DNA of 39,305 nt from an uncultured Rhodospirillaceae bacterium (GCA_913043025.1 CAJWLM010000008.1:1-39305), one strand, 5' to 3'. Positions 17,511 through 26,687 are shown, numbered from the stretch's first letter. Made by a program: numbers and translations. Notes: generated by a model not told the origin, from the letters alone.

Positions 17511-18446
17511 TTATTCTCCTGATTGCGGTGAATATTTACCTTCACCGCCGCTATTTCGCTCTACCCTGAGATAGAGTAAAGTTGGAACCGCAAGAGCCAC
17601 AGATGAGTATGTTCCAATCAGCACGCCAAATATTAGAGCGATTGAGAACCCACGAATCACCTCACCGCCTAACACTACTAGCGCCAGTAAGGCCAGCAAC
17701 GTTGTCACGCTAGTCATGACCGTGCGAGCAAGCGTCTCATTTATGGACTTATTAAATAATTCAGTAAGAGGCATACTCTTGTATCGGCGCATATTTTCAC
17801 GGACACGATCATATATTACAACAGTATCATTTATAGAGTAGCCGGCTATTGTTAATAATGCAGCTACAGAAGCGAGGTTAAATTCAAGTCCTAAGAGTGA
17901 GAATAAACCAATCGTTGCTAACACATCATGACTAAGAGCAATGACTGCCCCCAAACCAAACTGCCACTCAAAACGGAACCACACGTATAGCAGAATAGCG
18001 CCGATCGCCAATAGCACAGCCAATATGGCAGCTTCTTTGAGCTCGGCACCAACAGTAGGGCCAACTGTCTCAGTTCGACGAAATTCTATTACCTCATTCT
18101 TAATTGCCTCAGAAATTAAAGCCACTGCCTCCTGTTGTTGCGCATCACCACCCTTCTGGCGTTGAACGCGAATTAGCACGTCGTCAGGAGCCCCGAATTC
18201 CTGTATGGAAACTTCGCCAAGCCCTAGGTTGCTTATCTTGTTTCTCAGACCAGCCACATCTGCAGGACCGTCAGTTTTTACTTCAACGAGAATACCACCT
18301 AAAAAATCTATCCCCAGATTAAGTCCCTTAACCCCAAGAAGACTTAGCGATCCGACAATTAGAAATACTGAAAAAATAAGTGCAACGAAGCGCTTTTCTA
18401 TAAACGCTATATTTGTGTTGTCCGGAACGAGGCGGAGCTTAATCAT
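17511..18446 (-). CDS. secF: Protein translocase subunit SecF
   Basis: This 311-residue inner-membrane protein works with SecD and YajC to drive late steps of Sec export using the proton gradient. The first membrane helix is near residues 20-40, followed by the SecF motif NLGIDFLGGILVEVKT and a periplasmic domain to about residue 125. Five more helices follow, including the conserved ALLTIAGYSINDTVVIYDRVREN segment with its membrane Asp. The C terminus is short and basic. It lies 13 bases after secD, and the NDUFAF3-like gene follows 11 bases later, so this is one operon. Confidence 0.97.
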   Translation of the reverse strand: MIKLRLVPDNTNIAFIEKRFVALIFSVFLIVGSLSLLGVKGLNLGIDFLGGILVEVKTDGPADVAGLRNKISNLGLGEVSIQEFGAPDDVLIRVQRQKGGDAQQQEAVALISEAIKNEVIEFRRTETVGPTVGAELKEAAILAVLLAIGAILLYVWFRFEWQFGLGAVIALSHDVLATIGLFSLLGLEFNLASVAALLTIAGYSINDTVVIYDRVRENMRRYKSMPLTELFNKSINETLARTVMTSVTTLLALLALVVLGGEVIRGFSIALIFGVLIGTYSSVALAVPTLLYLRVERNSGGEGKYSPQSGE

Positions 18447-18459
18447 GTTTGAAAATGCC

Positions 18460-20022
18460 TTAAATCATCATCTCAGTTGGGCGGGCTGACCGTAGCCAGG
18501 TAACCACCATTAATCGTGTAACCATTATGGCTGTGAACATAGAAGTGATGAGCCCAAAAGTGAGCGTCACAGCAAACCCTTGAATGGGCCCTGACCCAAA
18601 TGCATAAAGTAGAATTGCTGCAATGAGTGTTGTAAGATTAGAATCAATAATAGTAACTAATGCCCGGCCATATCCTGCTTCAACGGCGTTAATAGGCGTT
18701 CTTCCAGAGCGTAATTCTTCCCTTATTCTCTCAAAAATAAGAACATTCGCATCAACTGCCATTCCTACAGTCAAAACAATTCCAGCTATACCCGGTAAGG
18801 TTAACGTCGCCTGAAGAGCAGAAAGCAACGCTGTTAACAAGGCTACATTGATAAAAAGAGCAATATCAGCCATTATGCCAAAACGCCCGTAAACCAACAC
18901 CATAAAAACAAGCACTGCGACGAACCCAATTATACTGGCAGCTTTTCCGGCCTCGATTGAATCTCTCCCTAGACCTGGCCCGACGCTGCGCTCCTCGAGA
19001 AAAGTGACGCCCGCCGGCAGAGCACCAACACGAATAAGCAGGGCCGTTTCTTGGGCTTCCTTAATCGAAAAACGCCCGGTTATTACACCATTACCTTGAC
19101 AAATTGGTTCGTTGATGACCGGAGCGCTTATGACTTTTGTGTCAAGAATAATTGCTAGTTGCCGATTAACATTTTCCCGACTTGCTTTGCAAAACTTACG
19201 CGCTCCAATTGTATCGAAACGAAAAGTAACTGCAGGACGATTTTCATGGTAGGTACCGGCTGCATCGACAATATTTTCTCCACCAACTCTTACCCGTTTT
19301 TCAACCGTGTAACAGATTGGTTGTCCGCTAGCGTCGGTGTCATCTGAACGCATGAGCTGTGCACCACCTCGCATTCTCTTTGGAGAGTCAGTGCAGAGGT
19401 GCATTTTTTTTACCTTTTGGATGGTAAGCTTGGCGGGCTTGAACTTGTCTTTAAGCGAAGCATCACCGCCCGGAACTTGGACCAAAATGCGTTTTTCTCC
19501 CTGACGTTGTATTGATGCTTCCAATGTTCCGGTTGCATCAATACGACGACGTATCACCTCTACAGTGCGGCTGAGGATATCGTCTTTTTGTTCAGCTAAA
19601 AATTTTGAAGAATACGCAATGGCGAAGGAACCTTTTTCATCAACTTCATATTCCAGATTACCAATTCGATCACGCAACTTTTTGCGCACGATCTCTGTCT
19701 TACTAGGATCAAGCAATTTAAATCGCACACTATTACCTGAGATAGATATACCCGAACTGCGTGCCTTAGCCTGCCGAAGCGTTACGCGTACTGATGCCTT
19801 CAGGTTTTCTACTTGCTGCTTAAAGACGGAATCCACATCAACATCCATCAAGAGATGGAGGCCTCCTTGCAAGTCGAGCCCCAAATTCATACGCTTGCCG
19901 GGCAGCCATTCACTGCCGAGATCAAATGTTCCTTCCTTAAAAAAATTAGGAAGAGCGTACAAAAAACCCATCCCACAAACAGACAAGATGAGTATTTTTT
20001 TCCATGTCGGAAAATTAAGCAT
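18460..20022 (-). CDS. secD: Protein translocase subunit SecD
   Basis: This protein of about 520 residues is the large subunit of SecDF. One N-terminal membrane helix precedes the motif MNLGLDLQGGLHLLMDVD. A long periplasmic P1 domain follows up to about residue 340, with a cysteine-bearing segment (CTDSPKRMRGG) within it. Then come five further helices, including the conserved GIAGIVLTVGMAVDANVLIFERIREELR segment, written here as two motifs: GIVLTVGMAVDANVLIF and RIREELR. A GTG three bases upstream of the chosen ATG is an alternative start; the ribosome site does not decide. It follows yajC by about 24 bases. Confidence 0.97.
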   Translation of the reverse strand: MLNFPTWKKILILSVCGMGFLYALPNFFKEGTFDLGSEWLPGKRMNLGLDLQGGLHLLMDVDVDSVFKQQVENLKASVRVTLRQAKARSSGISISGNSVRFKLLDPSKTEIVRKKLRDRIGNLEYEVDEKGSFAIAYSSKFLAEQKDDILSRTVEVIRRRIDATGTLEASIQRQGEKRILVQVPGGDASLKDKFKPAKLTIQKVKKMHLCTDSPKRMRGGAQLMRSDDTDASGQPICYTVEKRVRVGGENIVDAAGTYHENRPAVTFRFDTIGARKFCKASRENVNRQLAIILDTKVISAPVINEPICQGNGVITGRFSIKEAQETALLIRVGALPAGVTFLEERSVGPGLGRDSIEAGKAASIIGFVAVLVFMVLVYGRFGIMADIALFINVALLTALLSALQATLTLPGIAGIVLTVGMAVDANVLIFERIREELRSGRTPINAVEAGYGRALVTIIDSNLTTLIAAILLYAFGSGPIQGFAVTLTFGLITSMFTAIMVTRLMVVTWLRSARPTEMMI

Positions 20023-20046
20023 CACGCAGTCCGATTATTTAAATAT

Positions 20047-20388
20047 TTATTTTTTAGCGGTATCATTAGCCGGCTCTGTTTTGGATATAACCTCGGAAAT
20101 CGTGCCGCGGGCTACTCGAACGCGAACTCCGTCGGCTATTTCTAGCGCAACTTCTGCCTCATTAGTAATCTTTGCAACGGTTCCATAGATACCCCCTGCA
20201 GTGACAACCTTATCTCCACGACGCAGAGCACCGATCATCTCGCGATGTGCTTTCACTTTCTTTTGCTGTGGGCGGATCATTAGAAAATAAAAAACACCAA
20301 AAATAAGCACCATCATGATAATGGTCTGCATTAACCCACCACCACCAGCAGCTCCGCCGCTTTGTGCCCATGCAGTTGAAATCAACAT
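20047..20388 (-). CDS. yajC: Sec translocon accessory protein YajC
   Basis: This 113-residue protein has one membrane helix (TIIMMVLIFGVFYFLMI, about residues 23-40), then RPQQKKVKAHREM, the family signature at the cytoplasmic face. The soluble part GDKVVTAGGIYGTVAKI is a conserved beta barrel segment. A Gly-rich N terminus (GGAAGGGG) precedes the helix. It is the first gene of the yajC-secD-secF-Mth938 unit and divergent from the DUF815 gene over about 210 bases, which should hold the operon promoter. Confidence 0.96.
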   Translation of the reverse strand: MLISTAWAQSGGAAGGGGLMQTIIMMVLIFGVFYFLMIRPQQKKVKAHREMIGALRRGDKVVTAGGIYGTVAKITNEAEVALEIADGVRVRVARGTISEVISKTEPANDTAKK

Positions 20389-20518
20389 TGAACTCTCCTT
20401 ACCGTACTGATGTTAGCAAAATCGAAGACCATTTTATTAGACGAGACGCGACTATACTCAGAACCGCAGTAATTTCAATTCTGAACAACATCGCTGACAT
20501 ACCAAATTTTTCAACATA

Positions 20519-20551
20519 AATGTTTTAAAATGGTACTTCTTCTAAAACATT
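20519..20551. repeat. 9-bp inverted repeat upstream of the DUF815 gene
   Basis: AATGTTTTA (20519-20527) and TAAAACATT (20543-20551) are perfect reverse complements with a 15-base spacer, 47 bases before the DUF815 start and inside the divergent yajC/DUF815 interval. It is short and AT-rich, so chance is likely. Confidence 0.25.
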
Positions 20552-20598
20552 CATGATACCTCCTAAGAATAGCTATATTTTACGGCGAGTGTTGAAAG

Positions 20599-21468
20599 AT
20601 GAAAATTGACAATCTGGCAAACAAATTTCTCGAAAGGATTGCAATTGCACTTGAAAAAATTGCACCAACCGATGAAATACAGAGCGACCTTAATCTGGCA
20701 GATGGTTACGTTTGGCAAGCAGATCGAGGTTGGCTCGAACCGGTTAAACACATCAATAAAGTAGATATAAGCTTGCTGCAGGGCATAGACAAACAAATCG
20801 CGTTGCTGCTTGAGAACACTGAACGCTTTTCAAAGCAATTACCTGCAAATAATGCATTACTTTGGGGCGCACGCGGTTCTGGAAAAAGTTCTCTCGTAAA
20901 GGCAGCGCACGCCGAAGTTAACCGGAATATAAAAGATTTGTCATCTCGGATTGCGCTCATCGAGATACACCGAGAAGATATCCCCACACTGCCAAATTTA
21001 CTCTCCATATTGCGAGAAACCCCACGGCCATGTCTTGTCTTTTGTGATGATCTTTCTTTTGATGGTGAAGATACAAGTTATAAGTCACTGAAAGCCCTTC
21101 TTGAGGGAGGAATTGAAGGCCGACCCAAAAATGTGATTTTTTACGCTACCTCAAACCGGCGTCATTTACTTCCTCGAGACATGATGGAGAATGAACAATC
21201 TACCTCTATTAATCCTTCTGAGGCAGTTGAAGAGAAGGTGTCGCTTTCCGACCGATTTGGTCTTTGGCTAGGCTTTCATAACTGTACCCAAGAAACCTAT
21301 TTAACGATGGTAAGACACTATATGGAACATTTTGAATTAGACACGAAAAGTATGGACTGGGAAAAGGAAGCAAATACGTGGGCGATCACTCGGGGTGCGA
21401 GATCCGGACGTGTCGCCTGGCAGTATATCCAGGATCTAGCAGGACGATTGGGCAAATCATTAGATTAA
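20599..21468 (+). CDS. DUF815-family AAA+ ATPase
   Basis: This 289-residue protein belongs to DUF815, P-loop ATPases widespread in bacteria without an established function. Walker A GARGSGKSS is at residues 90-98, Walker B LVFCDD at about 146-151, a sensor-like FYATSNRRHLLPRDM at about 181-195, and the SDRFG segment at about 217-221 may carry the arginine finger. About 80 residues precede the P-loop and contain an ADGYVWQ segment recognisable in the family. The C-terminal lid is helical. It is divergent from yajC and overlaps the convergent nlpD-like gene by four bases. I recall the neighbourhood yajC-DUF815-nlpD in other alphaproteobacteria, so a link to the envelope is possible but unproved. 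Confidence 0.9.
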   Translation: MKIDNLANKFLERIAIALEKIAPTDEIQSDLNLADGYVWQADRGWLEPVKHINKVDISLLQGIDKQIALLLENTERFSKQLPANNALLWGARGSGKSSLVKAAHAEVNRNIKDLSSRIALIEIHREDIPTLPNLLSILRETPRPCLVFCDDLSFDGEDTSYKSLKALLEGGIEGRPKNVIFYATSNRRHLLPRDMMENEQSTSINPSEAVEEKVSLSDRFGLWLGFHNCTQETYLTMVRHYMEHFELDTKSMDWEKEANTWAITRGARSGRVAWQYIQDLAGRLGKSLD

Positions 21469-22385
21469 TAACGTGCAGCTGTCCTTCGGACCAAATGCCT
21501 TAGCGGATTGACCGAGCGTCTGCCCTTCCGAATTTCAAAATGCAGTTGCGGGCGCGCAACTGCTCCCGTACTTCCGACTTTTGCGATAATTTGACCTCGC
21601 CGCACTTTTTGGCCCCGTTTAACCAAAAGCATAGAATTATGGGCATAGGCCGTCACATATCCGCCAGAATGCTTAATCAAAATTAGGTTACCAAAACCTG
21701 CCAACTCACTACCGCCGTAAGCAACAACCCCGTTTTCTGCTGCTCTAACTGGCGAACCTGCAGCCGCTGCAATATTGAGCCCATCATTGTACAAACCCCC
21801 TTTCTTTTTCCCAAATCTGGAAATAACCTTTCCGCGCACAGGCCATAGAAAACGAGATGAGGTGCGAGGTGGAGCCTTTAAGTCGGGCACCTTTTTTGAC
21901 CTTCTCATCTTGGATATTTTCGGTGTCCCTCTCATTTTCGAATATTGATTGGAAGCAACTTGTCGACTTTTTGGTAATCTTAATTTCTGCCCTACACTAA
22001 TTCGATAAGGTGCTTTAATCTTATTAAGTCGCGCCAATGCACTGACTGAAACGTTAGTCTGGCGAGAAATAGAATATAACGTGTCCCCTCTACGCACAGT
22101 GTGGTCGGCAGGCCCAACGAACCTTGTGATGCGCATTTTATCGCCAATCTGAAGACGATAGGGTGGTGAAAGCTGGTTGTCGTTAATGATATTTCGGATT
22201 GGAACACCGAATTTTTTTGAGATCCGATAAACAGTGTCGCCCCGACGCACAACATAGGTAGATCGCTCCTGAGAAGATACCACATAATTGACGAATCTCC
22301 CTCCGCCATCGCTTAGAGAGCCGCAACCAGATAATAGTCCAAGCAACTTGGCCAGTATCATAAAACGGACAGTTTTCCGTCTCAT
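21465..22385 (-). CDS. nlpD: NlpD-like lipoprotein, LysM and degenerate M23 domains
   Basis: This 306-residue lipoprotein has a signal peptide with lipobox LSGC (Cys21). Two LysM peptidoglycan-binding domains lie at about 44-86 (YVVRRGDTVYRISKKFG) and 95-137 (HTVRRGDTLYSISRQTN). A basic linker leads to a LytM/M23 domain at about 178-296. The zinc ligands are degraded: the HxGxD motif is NDGLN (residues 200-204), the HLH motif is QLH (280-282), and only His249 and His282 remain. This loss is typical of NlpD and EnvC-type proteins, which activate septal amidases and do not cut peptidoglycan themselves. It is last in surE-pcm-nlpD, as in many proteobacteria. Confidence 0.9.
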   Translation of the reverse strand: MRRKTVRFMILAKLLGLLSGCGSLSDGGGRFVNYVVSSQERSTYVVRRGDTVYRISKKFGVPIRNIINDNQLSPPYRLQIGDKMRITRFVGPADHTVRRGDTLYSISRQTNVSVSALARLNKIKAPYRISVGQKLRLPKSRQVASNQYSKMRGTPKISKMRRSKKVPDLKAPPRTSSRFLWPVRGKVISRFGKKKGGLYNDGLNIAAAAGSPVRAAENGVVAYGGSELAGFGNLILIKHSGGYVTAYAHNSMLLVKRGQKVRRGQIIAKVGSTGAVARPQLHFEIRKGRRSVNPLRHLVRRTAARY

Positions 22386-22405
22386 CAGTTCCTCAAAAAA
22401 AAGGT

Positions 22406-23089
22406 TTACCTGCTGGTTATCCCATCTGTCTCGGGCATTCCCCCAATTAAGGGCAGAAACCGAACATCAAAAAGATCCTGAACATCAATTCCATCTCGAT
22501 TTTTTGCAATACGCGTTACCTTCTGAACACCGTGTTCTGGCCCAACAGGAGTTACCATAACACCATCTTCTGCCAATTGGCCCAAAAGAATATCGGGTAT
22601 ATTCTGGCTTGATGCCGCAATAATGATGCGATCAAACGGTGACTGCACCGGCCAACCTTTTTGGCCATCCCCCAACTGCGTAGTGACATTGAAGCATTTA
22701 ACGAACTCAAGCCTGGCCTTAGCATCAGCGAGCAAAGTGGAGTGTCTCTCAATAGAATAAACTCTGCGATAAAGATGCGAAAGGATTGCTGTCTGATACC
22801 CTGAACCGGTCCCTATCTCCAACACCTTCAACCGCTTTCCTGTACCAAGCGCACTTATCATCCGTGCGACGACATTGGGATCACTGATGGTTTGCCCCAT
22901 GCCTATTGGCAGCGCTGTTTCATCATAAGACCTATCTTGAAAAGTAGGAGGCACAAAAAAATCGCGTGGAATGCGCTCAAACGCGGAGATTATCTTGGCA
23001 TCAGTTACTCCGGCCTGACGAAGTGACATGACTAACCTAATTTGTTGCGCTGCGAGAGCCTCAGAAATTTTTTCTTCTCCTATCAACAT
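22406..23089 (-). CDS. pcm: Protein-L-isoaspartate O-methyltransferase
   Basis: This protein of about 227 residues repairs isomerised aspartate by S-adenosylmethionine-dependent methylation in the cytoplasm. The SAM loop VLEIGTGSGYQTAIL is clear, as are the family segments VPPTFQDRSYDETALPIGMGQTIS, given as RSYDETALPIGMGQTIS, and LGDGQKGW. The PFDRIIIAA segment is motif III. The TTG used for a longer form is at 23092; the ATG at 23089 overlaps the surE stop by one base (TGATG), and I prefer it. It lies between surE and the nlpD-like gene, and the three are probably one transcript. Confidence 0.95.
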   Translation of the reverse strand: MLIGEEKISEALAAQQIRLVMSLRQAGVTDAKIISAFERIPRDFFVPPTFQDRSYDETALPIGMGQTISDPNVVARMISALGTGKRLKVLEIGTGSGYQTAILSHLYRRVYSIERHSTLLADAKARLEFVKCFNVTTQLGDGQKGWPVQSPFDRIIIAASSQNIPDILLGQLAEDGVMVTPVGPEHGVQKVTRIAKNRDGIDVQDLFDVRFLPLIGGMPETDGITSR

Positions 23090-23880
23090 CAATCTTCGCT
23101 AAATAAGGCCTTCAGTTCGCGTAGTGTACCTGCATGCGTTTGGTTTACATGTAGTGGAGTTATAGAAATTGCGCCGCGCTCAACTGCCTTATTATCGGCG
23201 TCACCATGTCCCAGAGATTGTCCCGGGTGGGGATTTCCTATCATGTATAGATTATTTTTACGAGGATCAGGCACCTCAATGATATGGTACGACTTACTGC
23301 GCTGCCCCTGACGGACTGCAATGACCTTCGGCATATTTTCCCTATTCTGATTGGGAAAGTTTATATTCATGAAAACATCCCTCCGCCATTTCAACGATAA
23401 CAACCGGGTAATGATATCTGGAGCAAACCGCTTTGCAACGGACCATTTCATCCTTCTACCATATGCTGATTGTTGACTTAATGAGATGGAAGGTAATCCC
23501 AGAAGCGCGCCCTCCATCGCGGCAGCAACAGTGCCAGAATAACTGATATCGTCAGCAATATTTAAACCTTGATTAATACCAGATAATACCAAATCAGGCG
23601 GTGTATCTTTCATAATAGTATTGATCGCCATCAACACGCAATCGGTTGGAGTCCCCATAACCGAATACTTTTTCTTTGAAATTCTCTCAATTCGGACCGT
23701 CGCATTGAGTGTTAGCGAATGACTGGATCCACTTTTTTCTGTGTCCGGAGCAAATATCCAAATGTCGTCAGTAAGTTCACGTGCAATTTTTTCTAACACC
23801 CGCAAACCTGGAGCGTTAATCCCATCGTCATTTACAAGCAATATACGTTTCCCTATCGGATCGATTGGCGTGCCTAACAC
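23089..23880 (-). CDS. surE: 5'-nucleotidase SurE
   Basis: This 263-residue metal-dependent phosphatase acts on nucleoside 5'-monophosphates and helps stationary-phase survival. The N-terminal motif LLVNDDGINAPGL holds the metal-binding Asp pair. KSGSSHSLTL carries the conserved Ser, and SGINQGLNIADDISYSGTV, the Asn-bearing loop, completes the site. The GTG start is supported by AAGGA about seven bases upstream, inside the end of serS. The gap to serS is three bases, so surE is translated from the serS message. pcm overlaps its stop. Confidence 0.96.
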   Translation of the reverse strand: MLGTPIDPIGKRILLVNDDGINAPGLRVLEKIARELTDDIWIFAPDTEKSGSSHSLTLNATVRIERISKKKYSVMGTPTDCVLMAINTIMKDTPPDLVLSGINQGLNIADDISYSGTVAAAMEGALLGLPSISLSQQSAYGRRMKWSVAKRFAPDIITRLLSLKWRRDVFMNINFPNQNRENMPKVIAVRQGQRSKSYHIIEVPDPRKNNLYMIGNPHPGQSLGHGDADNKAVERGAISITPLHVNQTHAGTLRELKALFSED

Positions 23881-23883
23881 AAA

Positions 23884-25155
23884 TTAGTCCTTCTCAATTT
23901 TAGTTATGCCATTTAGATAGGGTTGCAAAACACCTGGAATGGTAATTGACCCATCCGGGTTTTGATAATTCTCAAGAATAGCTATTAGGGTCCGGCCTAC
24001 CGCCAAACCGGAACCGTTTAGGGTATGCACAAAGCTGGTTCCTTTCTGACCAGGTGATTTAAAGCGCGCATTAAGCCGTCGAGCTTGAAAACAGCGGCAA
24101 GAAGAACAACTCGACACCTCTCGGAAACTATTTTGCCCGGGCAGCCAAACCTCAAGATCGTAGGTTTTGGTAGCTGAGAATCCGATGTCTCCAGTACACA
24201 AGGTCATAACTCGATAAGCAAGTCCCAAACGCTTTAGAACCTCCTCGGCACATGCCGTCATTCTTTCTAATTCCATGTCAGATTCATCAGGATGGACAAC
24301 ACTCACTAATTCAACTTTACTGAATTGATGCTGGCGCAACATCCCACGAGTATCTTTTCCCGCTGCGCCGGCTTCCGACCGGAAACAAGGCGTCCAAGCA
24401 GTTAGACGTAATGGCAGATCACTAGCGTTCAAAACTTTCCCCGCAACAAAATTTGTAAGTGGAACTTCAGCGGTTGGGATAAGCCAATGATCAGCTTCTG
24501 TTTTATAAAGGTCATCTGCAAATTTTGGCAATTGCCCTGTCCCAAAAAGAGCTTGCTCACGTACAAGAACGGGCGCCACAGCCTCTATATAACCAAACTC
24601 AGCACAATGAAGATCAAGCATGAAATTACCAAGGGCACGATCAAGCCTGGCTAACATGCCTTTTAAAATTACAAACCTTGATCCAGCCATTTGCGCCGCA
24701 GTCTCAAAATCCATTAACCCTAATGCCTCTCCCAAATCAAAGTGCTCTTTAGGAGATTCGATCAAAGGTTTCTTCCCGACCTCGCGTTCAAGCCGATTAG
24801 CAGCCTCATCGTGACCATCTGGTATGCCTGGATGTGGAAGGTTTGGTATGAGTTCCAAAATAGCGTTTAATTCAGCATCAATATTTTTTTCTATTTTTTC
24901 AGCCTCGATCAGTTTGGCTTTAAGGTCAGCTACCTCCGTCATTAATTTTTCAGCATCACCCCCTGCCTTTTTTATTTCTCCGATTTTCTGTGAAATATCA
25001 TTCCGTGATTGTTGAAGGTTTTGCATTTCAGTCTGAGCTGAACGCCGTTTTTGATCGAGAGCTATAATGTCATCTACTGAGGACACAAACCCCCGGCGCC
25101 TCAAAAGCGTATCAAATTCGTCAGGGTTTTCACGAATGTAACGAATATCATGCAT
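23884..25155 (-). CDS. serS: Seryl-tRNA synthetase
   Basis: This 423-residue class II synthetase charges tRNA-Ser. The N-terminal 110 or so residues are a coiled-coil arm ([20 protein letters not shown]) that reads the long tRNA arm. Motif 2 is [21 protein letters not shown] and motif 3 is [15 protein letters not shown]; the former is given as FRSEAGAAG and RGMLRQHQF. The segment [15 protein letters not shown] normally has Asp or Ala before FQARR and has Cys here, a small oddity. tatC is upstream by 66 bases and surE follows by three. Confidence 0.96.
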   Translation of the reverse strand: MHDIRYIRENPDEFDTLLRRRGFVSSVDDIIALDQKRRSAQTEMQNLQQSRNDISQKIGEIKKAGGDAEKLMTEVADLKAKLIEAEKIEKNIDAELNAILELIPNLPHPGIPDGHDEAANRLEREVGKKPLIESPKEHFDLGEALGLMDFETAAQMAGSRFVILKGMLARLDRALGNFMLDLHCAEFGYIEAVAPVLVREQALFGTGQLPKFADDLYKTEADHWLIPTAEVPLTNFVAGKVLNASDLPLRLTAWTPCFRSEAGAAGKDTRGMLRQHQFSKVELVSVVHPDESDMELERMTACAEEVLKRLGLAYRVMTLCTGDIGFSATKTYDLEVWLPGQNSFREVSSCSSCRCFQARRLNARFKSPGQKGTSFVHTLNGSGLAVGRTLIAILENYQNPDGSITIPGVLQPYLNGITKIEKD

Positions 25156-25221
25156 GGCAGTTAAAATATCCCGTTAGGTATTTGTTATTTATTACAATTA
25201 GTAAAAATAAGACCGTCAATG

Positions 25222-26055
25222 TTAATCATTTACTTCACTTTGTCCTGATTCCTCACGTTTGCGTTCCAAGGCAATCGAACACCAAATTGAAATTTCATAA
25301 AGGAGAATTATTGGGATAGCCAATGCGAACTGACTTAACGGATCTGGAGGGGTTAATATAGCAGCAGCAACAAATGCTATTACAAAAGCATATCGACGTT
25401 TCTGTTTCAAAAATTCTATCGACACCAAACCCGATCGGGTTAAAAGAATTAAAATAACCGGGAGTTCGAAACTCAACCCAAAAGCAAAGATAAGCCTCAT
25501 TACTAAGGCAAGGTATTCATTAACTTTGGGCTCAAGTTCTATGGCAATTTGGCCTCCTGTTGCCATCTGTTGAAATCCAGCGAAAAACTCCCACGCTATC
25601 GGTAAAACCAGATAGTACACGAACGCACCACCTGTGAAGAAAAGAACTGGTGAAGCAATGAGAAAGGGTAAAAAAGCCCATTTCTCGCTACTGTACAGCC
25701 CCGGCGCTACGAACTTCCAGACCTGATTAGCCACGATTGGAAACGACAAAAATCCCGCAGCGAAAAAAGCTACTTTTAAATCAGTGAAGAATTTCTCGTG
25801 CATTGCGGTATAGATCAGCCTCTTTCCCTTCTGACCTTGCCACAGGTCATTAAGGGGGTTCACTAGAAAGTTAAATATAGAGTCTGCAAAATAGAGACTG
25901 ACTATAAAAGATATCAGTAATGCCCCAATTGAATATATAAGTCGCCGTCGCAGCTCCACTAAATGGGCGAGCAGTGGCAACTTAGGATCATTGGTTGCTT
26001 CGGCATCTTTTTGATTTTTGTCACTTGGCCTGACACCTTCCGATCCATCGCTCAT
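25222..26055 (-). CDS. tatC: Sec-independent translocase subunit TatC
   Basis: This 277-residue inner-membrane protein is the receptor for twin-arginine signal peptides. The cytoplasmic start has LPLLAHLVELRRRLIYS, the family's first conserved segment, and the loop FVAPGLYSSEKWAF carries the conserved Glu. Six hydrophobic helices are visible, with the last conserved segment FVAAAILTPPDPLSQFALAIP. The N-terminal 25 residues are hydrophilic and variable, and the C-terminal tail is charged. Its ATG overlaps the tatB stop by four bases (ATGA), so tatB and tatC are translationally coupled. Confidence 0.97.
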   Translation of the reverse strand: MSDGSEGVRPSDKNQKDAEATNDPKLPLLAHLVELRRRLIYSIGALLISFIVSLYFADSIFNFLVNPLNDLWQGQKGKRLIYTAMHEKFFTDLKVAFFAAGFLSFPIVANQVWKFVAPGLYSSEKWAFLPFLIASPVLFFTGGAFVYYLVLPIAWEFFAGFQQMATGGQIAIELEPKVNEYLALVMRLIFAFGLSFELPVILILLTRSGLVSIEFLKQKRRYAFVIAFVAAAILTPPDPLSQFALAIPIILLYEISIWCSIALERKREESGQSEVND

Positions 26056-26393
26056 GTCAGAGCTTTGTCTGGCTCAGGTTCAGAATTATTGGGCTTTTTA
26101 TCTTCCTCAACAATATCATTCAATTCATTAAATTCGGTTTCCAAGTCAAGCTCTTCATCAACCTTGTTGGCAATATTTCTATACGGAACTGATGACAGGT
26201 TTTCACGTACCTCATCGAGTTCTGCCTCTCGGGCTAGATCGTCGAATCCAGACTGAAAGTCAAACATTAACTCTCTCATTCGCCTCACCGCACGAGTACA
26301 GGTTCTAAGTACACTCGGTAATTCCTGCGGACCTACGAGCACAATAGTTACAACCGCTATAATAATCAGCTCAGGCCAGCCAATATCAAACAT
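26052..26393 (-). CDS. tatB: Sec-independent translocase subunit TatB
   Basis: This 113-residue protein has the TatB layout: a short N-terminal membrane helix (MFDIGWPELIIIAVVTIVL) with the conserved Glu in WPELI, a GPQELPSVLRT hinge, then an amphipathic helix rich in Arg and an acidic, low-complexity tail (EELDLETEFNEL). It forms the signal-peptide-binding complex with TatC. It lies 36 bases after tatA and overlaps tatC. Confidence 0.94.
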   Translation of the reverse strand: MFDIGWPELIIIAVVTIVLVGPQELPSVLRTCTRAVRRMRELMFDFQSGFDDLAREAELDEVRENLSSVPYRNIANKVDEELDLETEFNELNDIVEEDKKPNNSEPEPDKALT

Positions 26394-26428
26394 GCAATTT
26401 CGTCTCTAGATTAAATATGTGCAAATTC

Positions 26429-26677
26429 TTACTTACTAACTTTTGATTTTTTTGATTCCCCTTCAAGAATCTCAGTAGCAGTCGAGTCGATCGTCTTTGG
26501 CTCAACCTCTCCAATATCCAAAGGCTTTTCACTCTTATTTTCGTCCTTAATATTCTGCTTGAAATTCTTGAGTCCTTTTCCAAAGTCACCCATTATCTGC
26601 GAAATCTTCCCGCGACCACCAAAAACTAGCAGAGCAAGCGCAACCAGAATCAAAATTTCCCACGGACCCAGCGACAT
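26429..26677 (-). CDS. tatA: Sec-independent translocase subunit TatA
   Basis: This protein of 82 residues starts MSLGPWEILILVALALLVFGG, the single short membrane helix, followed by the amphipathic FGKGLKNFKQNIKDE that carries the conserved FGK motif. The tail is charged and unstructured. TatA oligomers form the export pore. GGAG at 26684-26687 is six bases from the ATG at 26677; a TTG three bases upstream is a less likely start. The gene upstream is an ABC ATPase, not scpB as is usual. Confidence 0.95.
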   Translation of the reverse strand: MSLGPWEILILVALALLVFGGRGKISQIMGDFGKGLKNFKQNIKDENKSEKPLDIGEVEPKTIDSTATEILEGESKKSKVSK

Positions 26678-26683
26678 CAATTT

Positions 26684-26687
26684 CTCC
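26684..26687 (-). promoter_or_regulatory. Ribosome binding site deciding the tatA start
   Basis: GGAG on the minus strand is six bases upstream of the ATG and three from the TTG, favouring the ATG. Confidence 0.6.
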
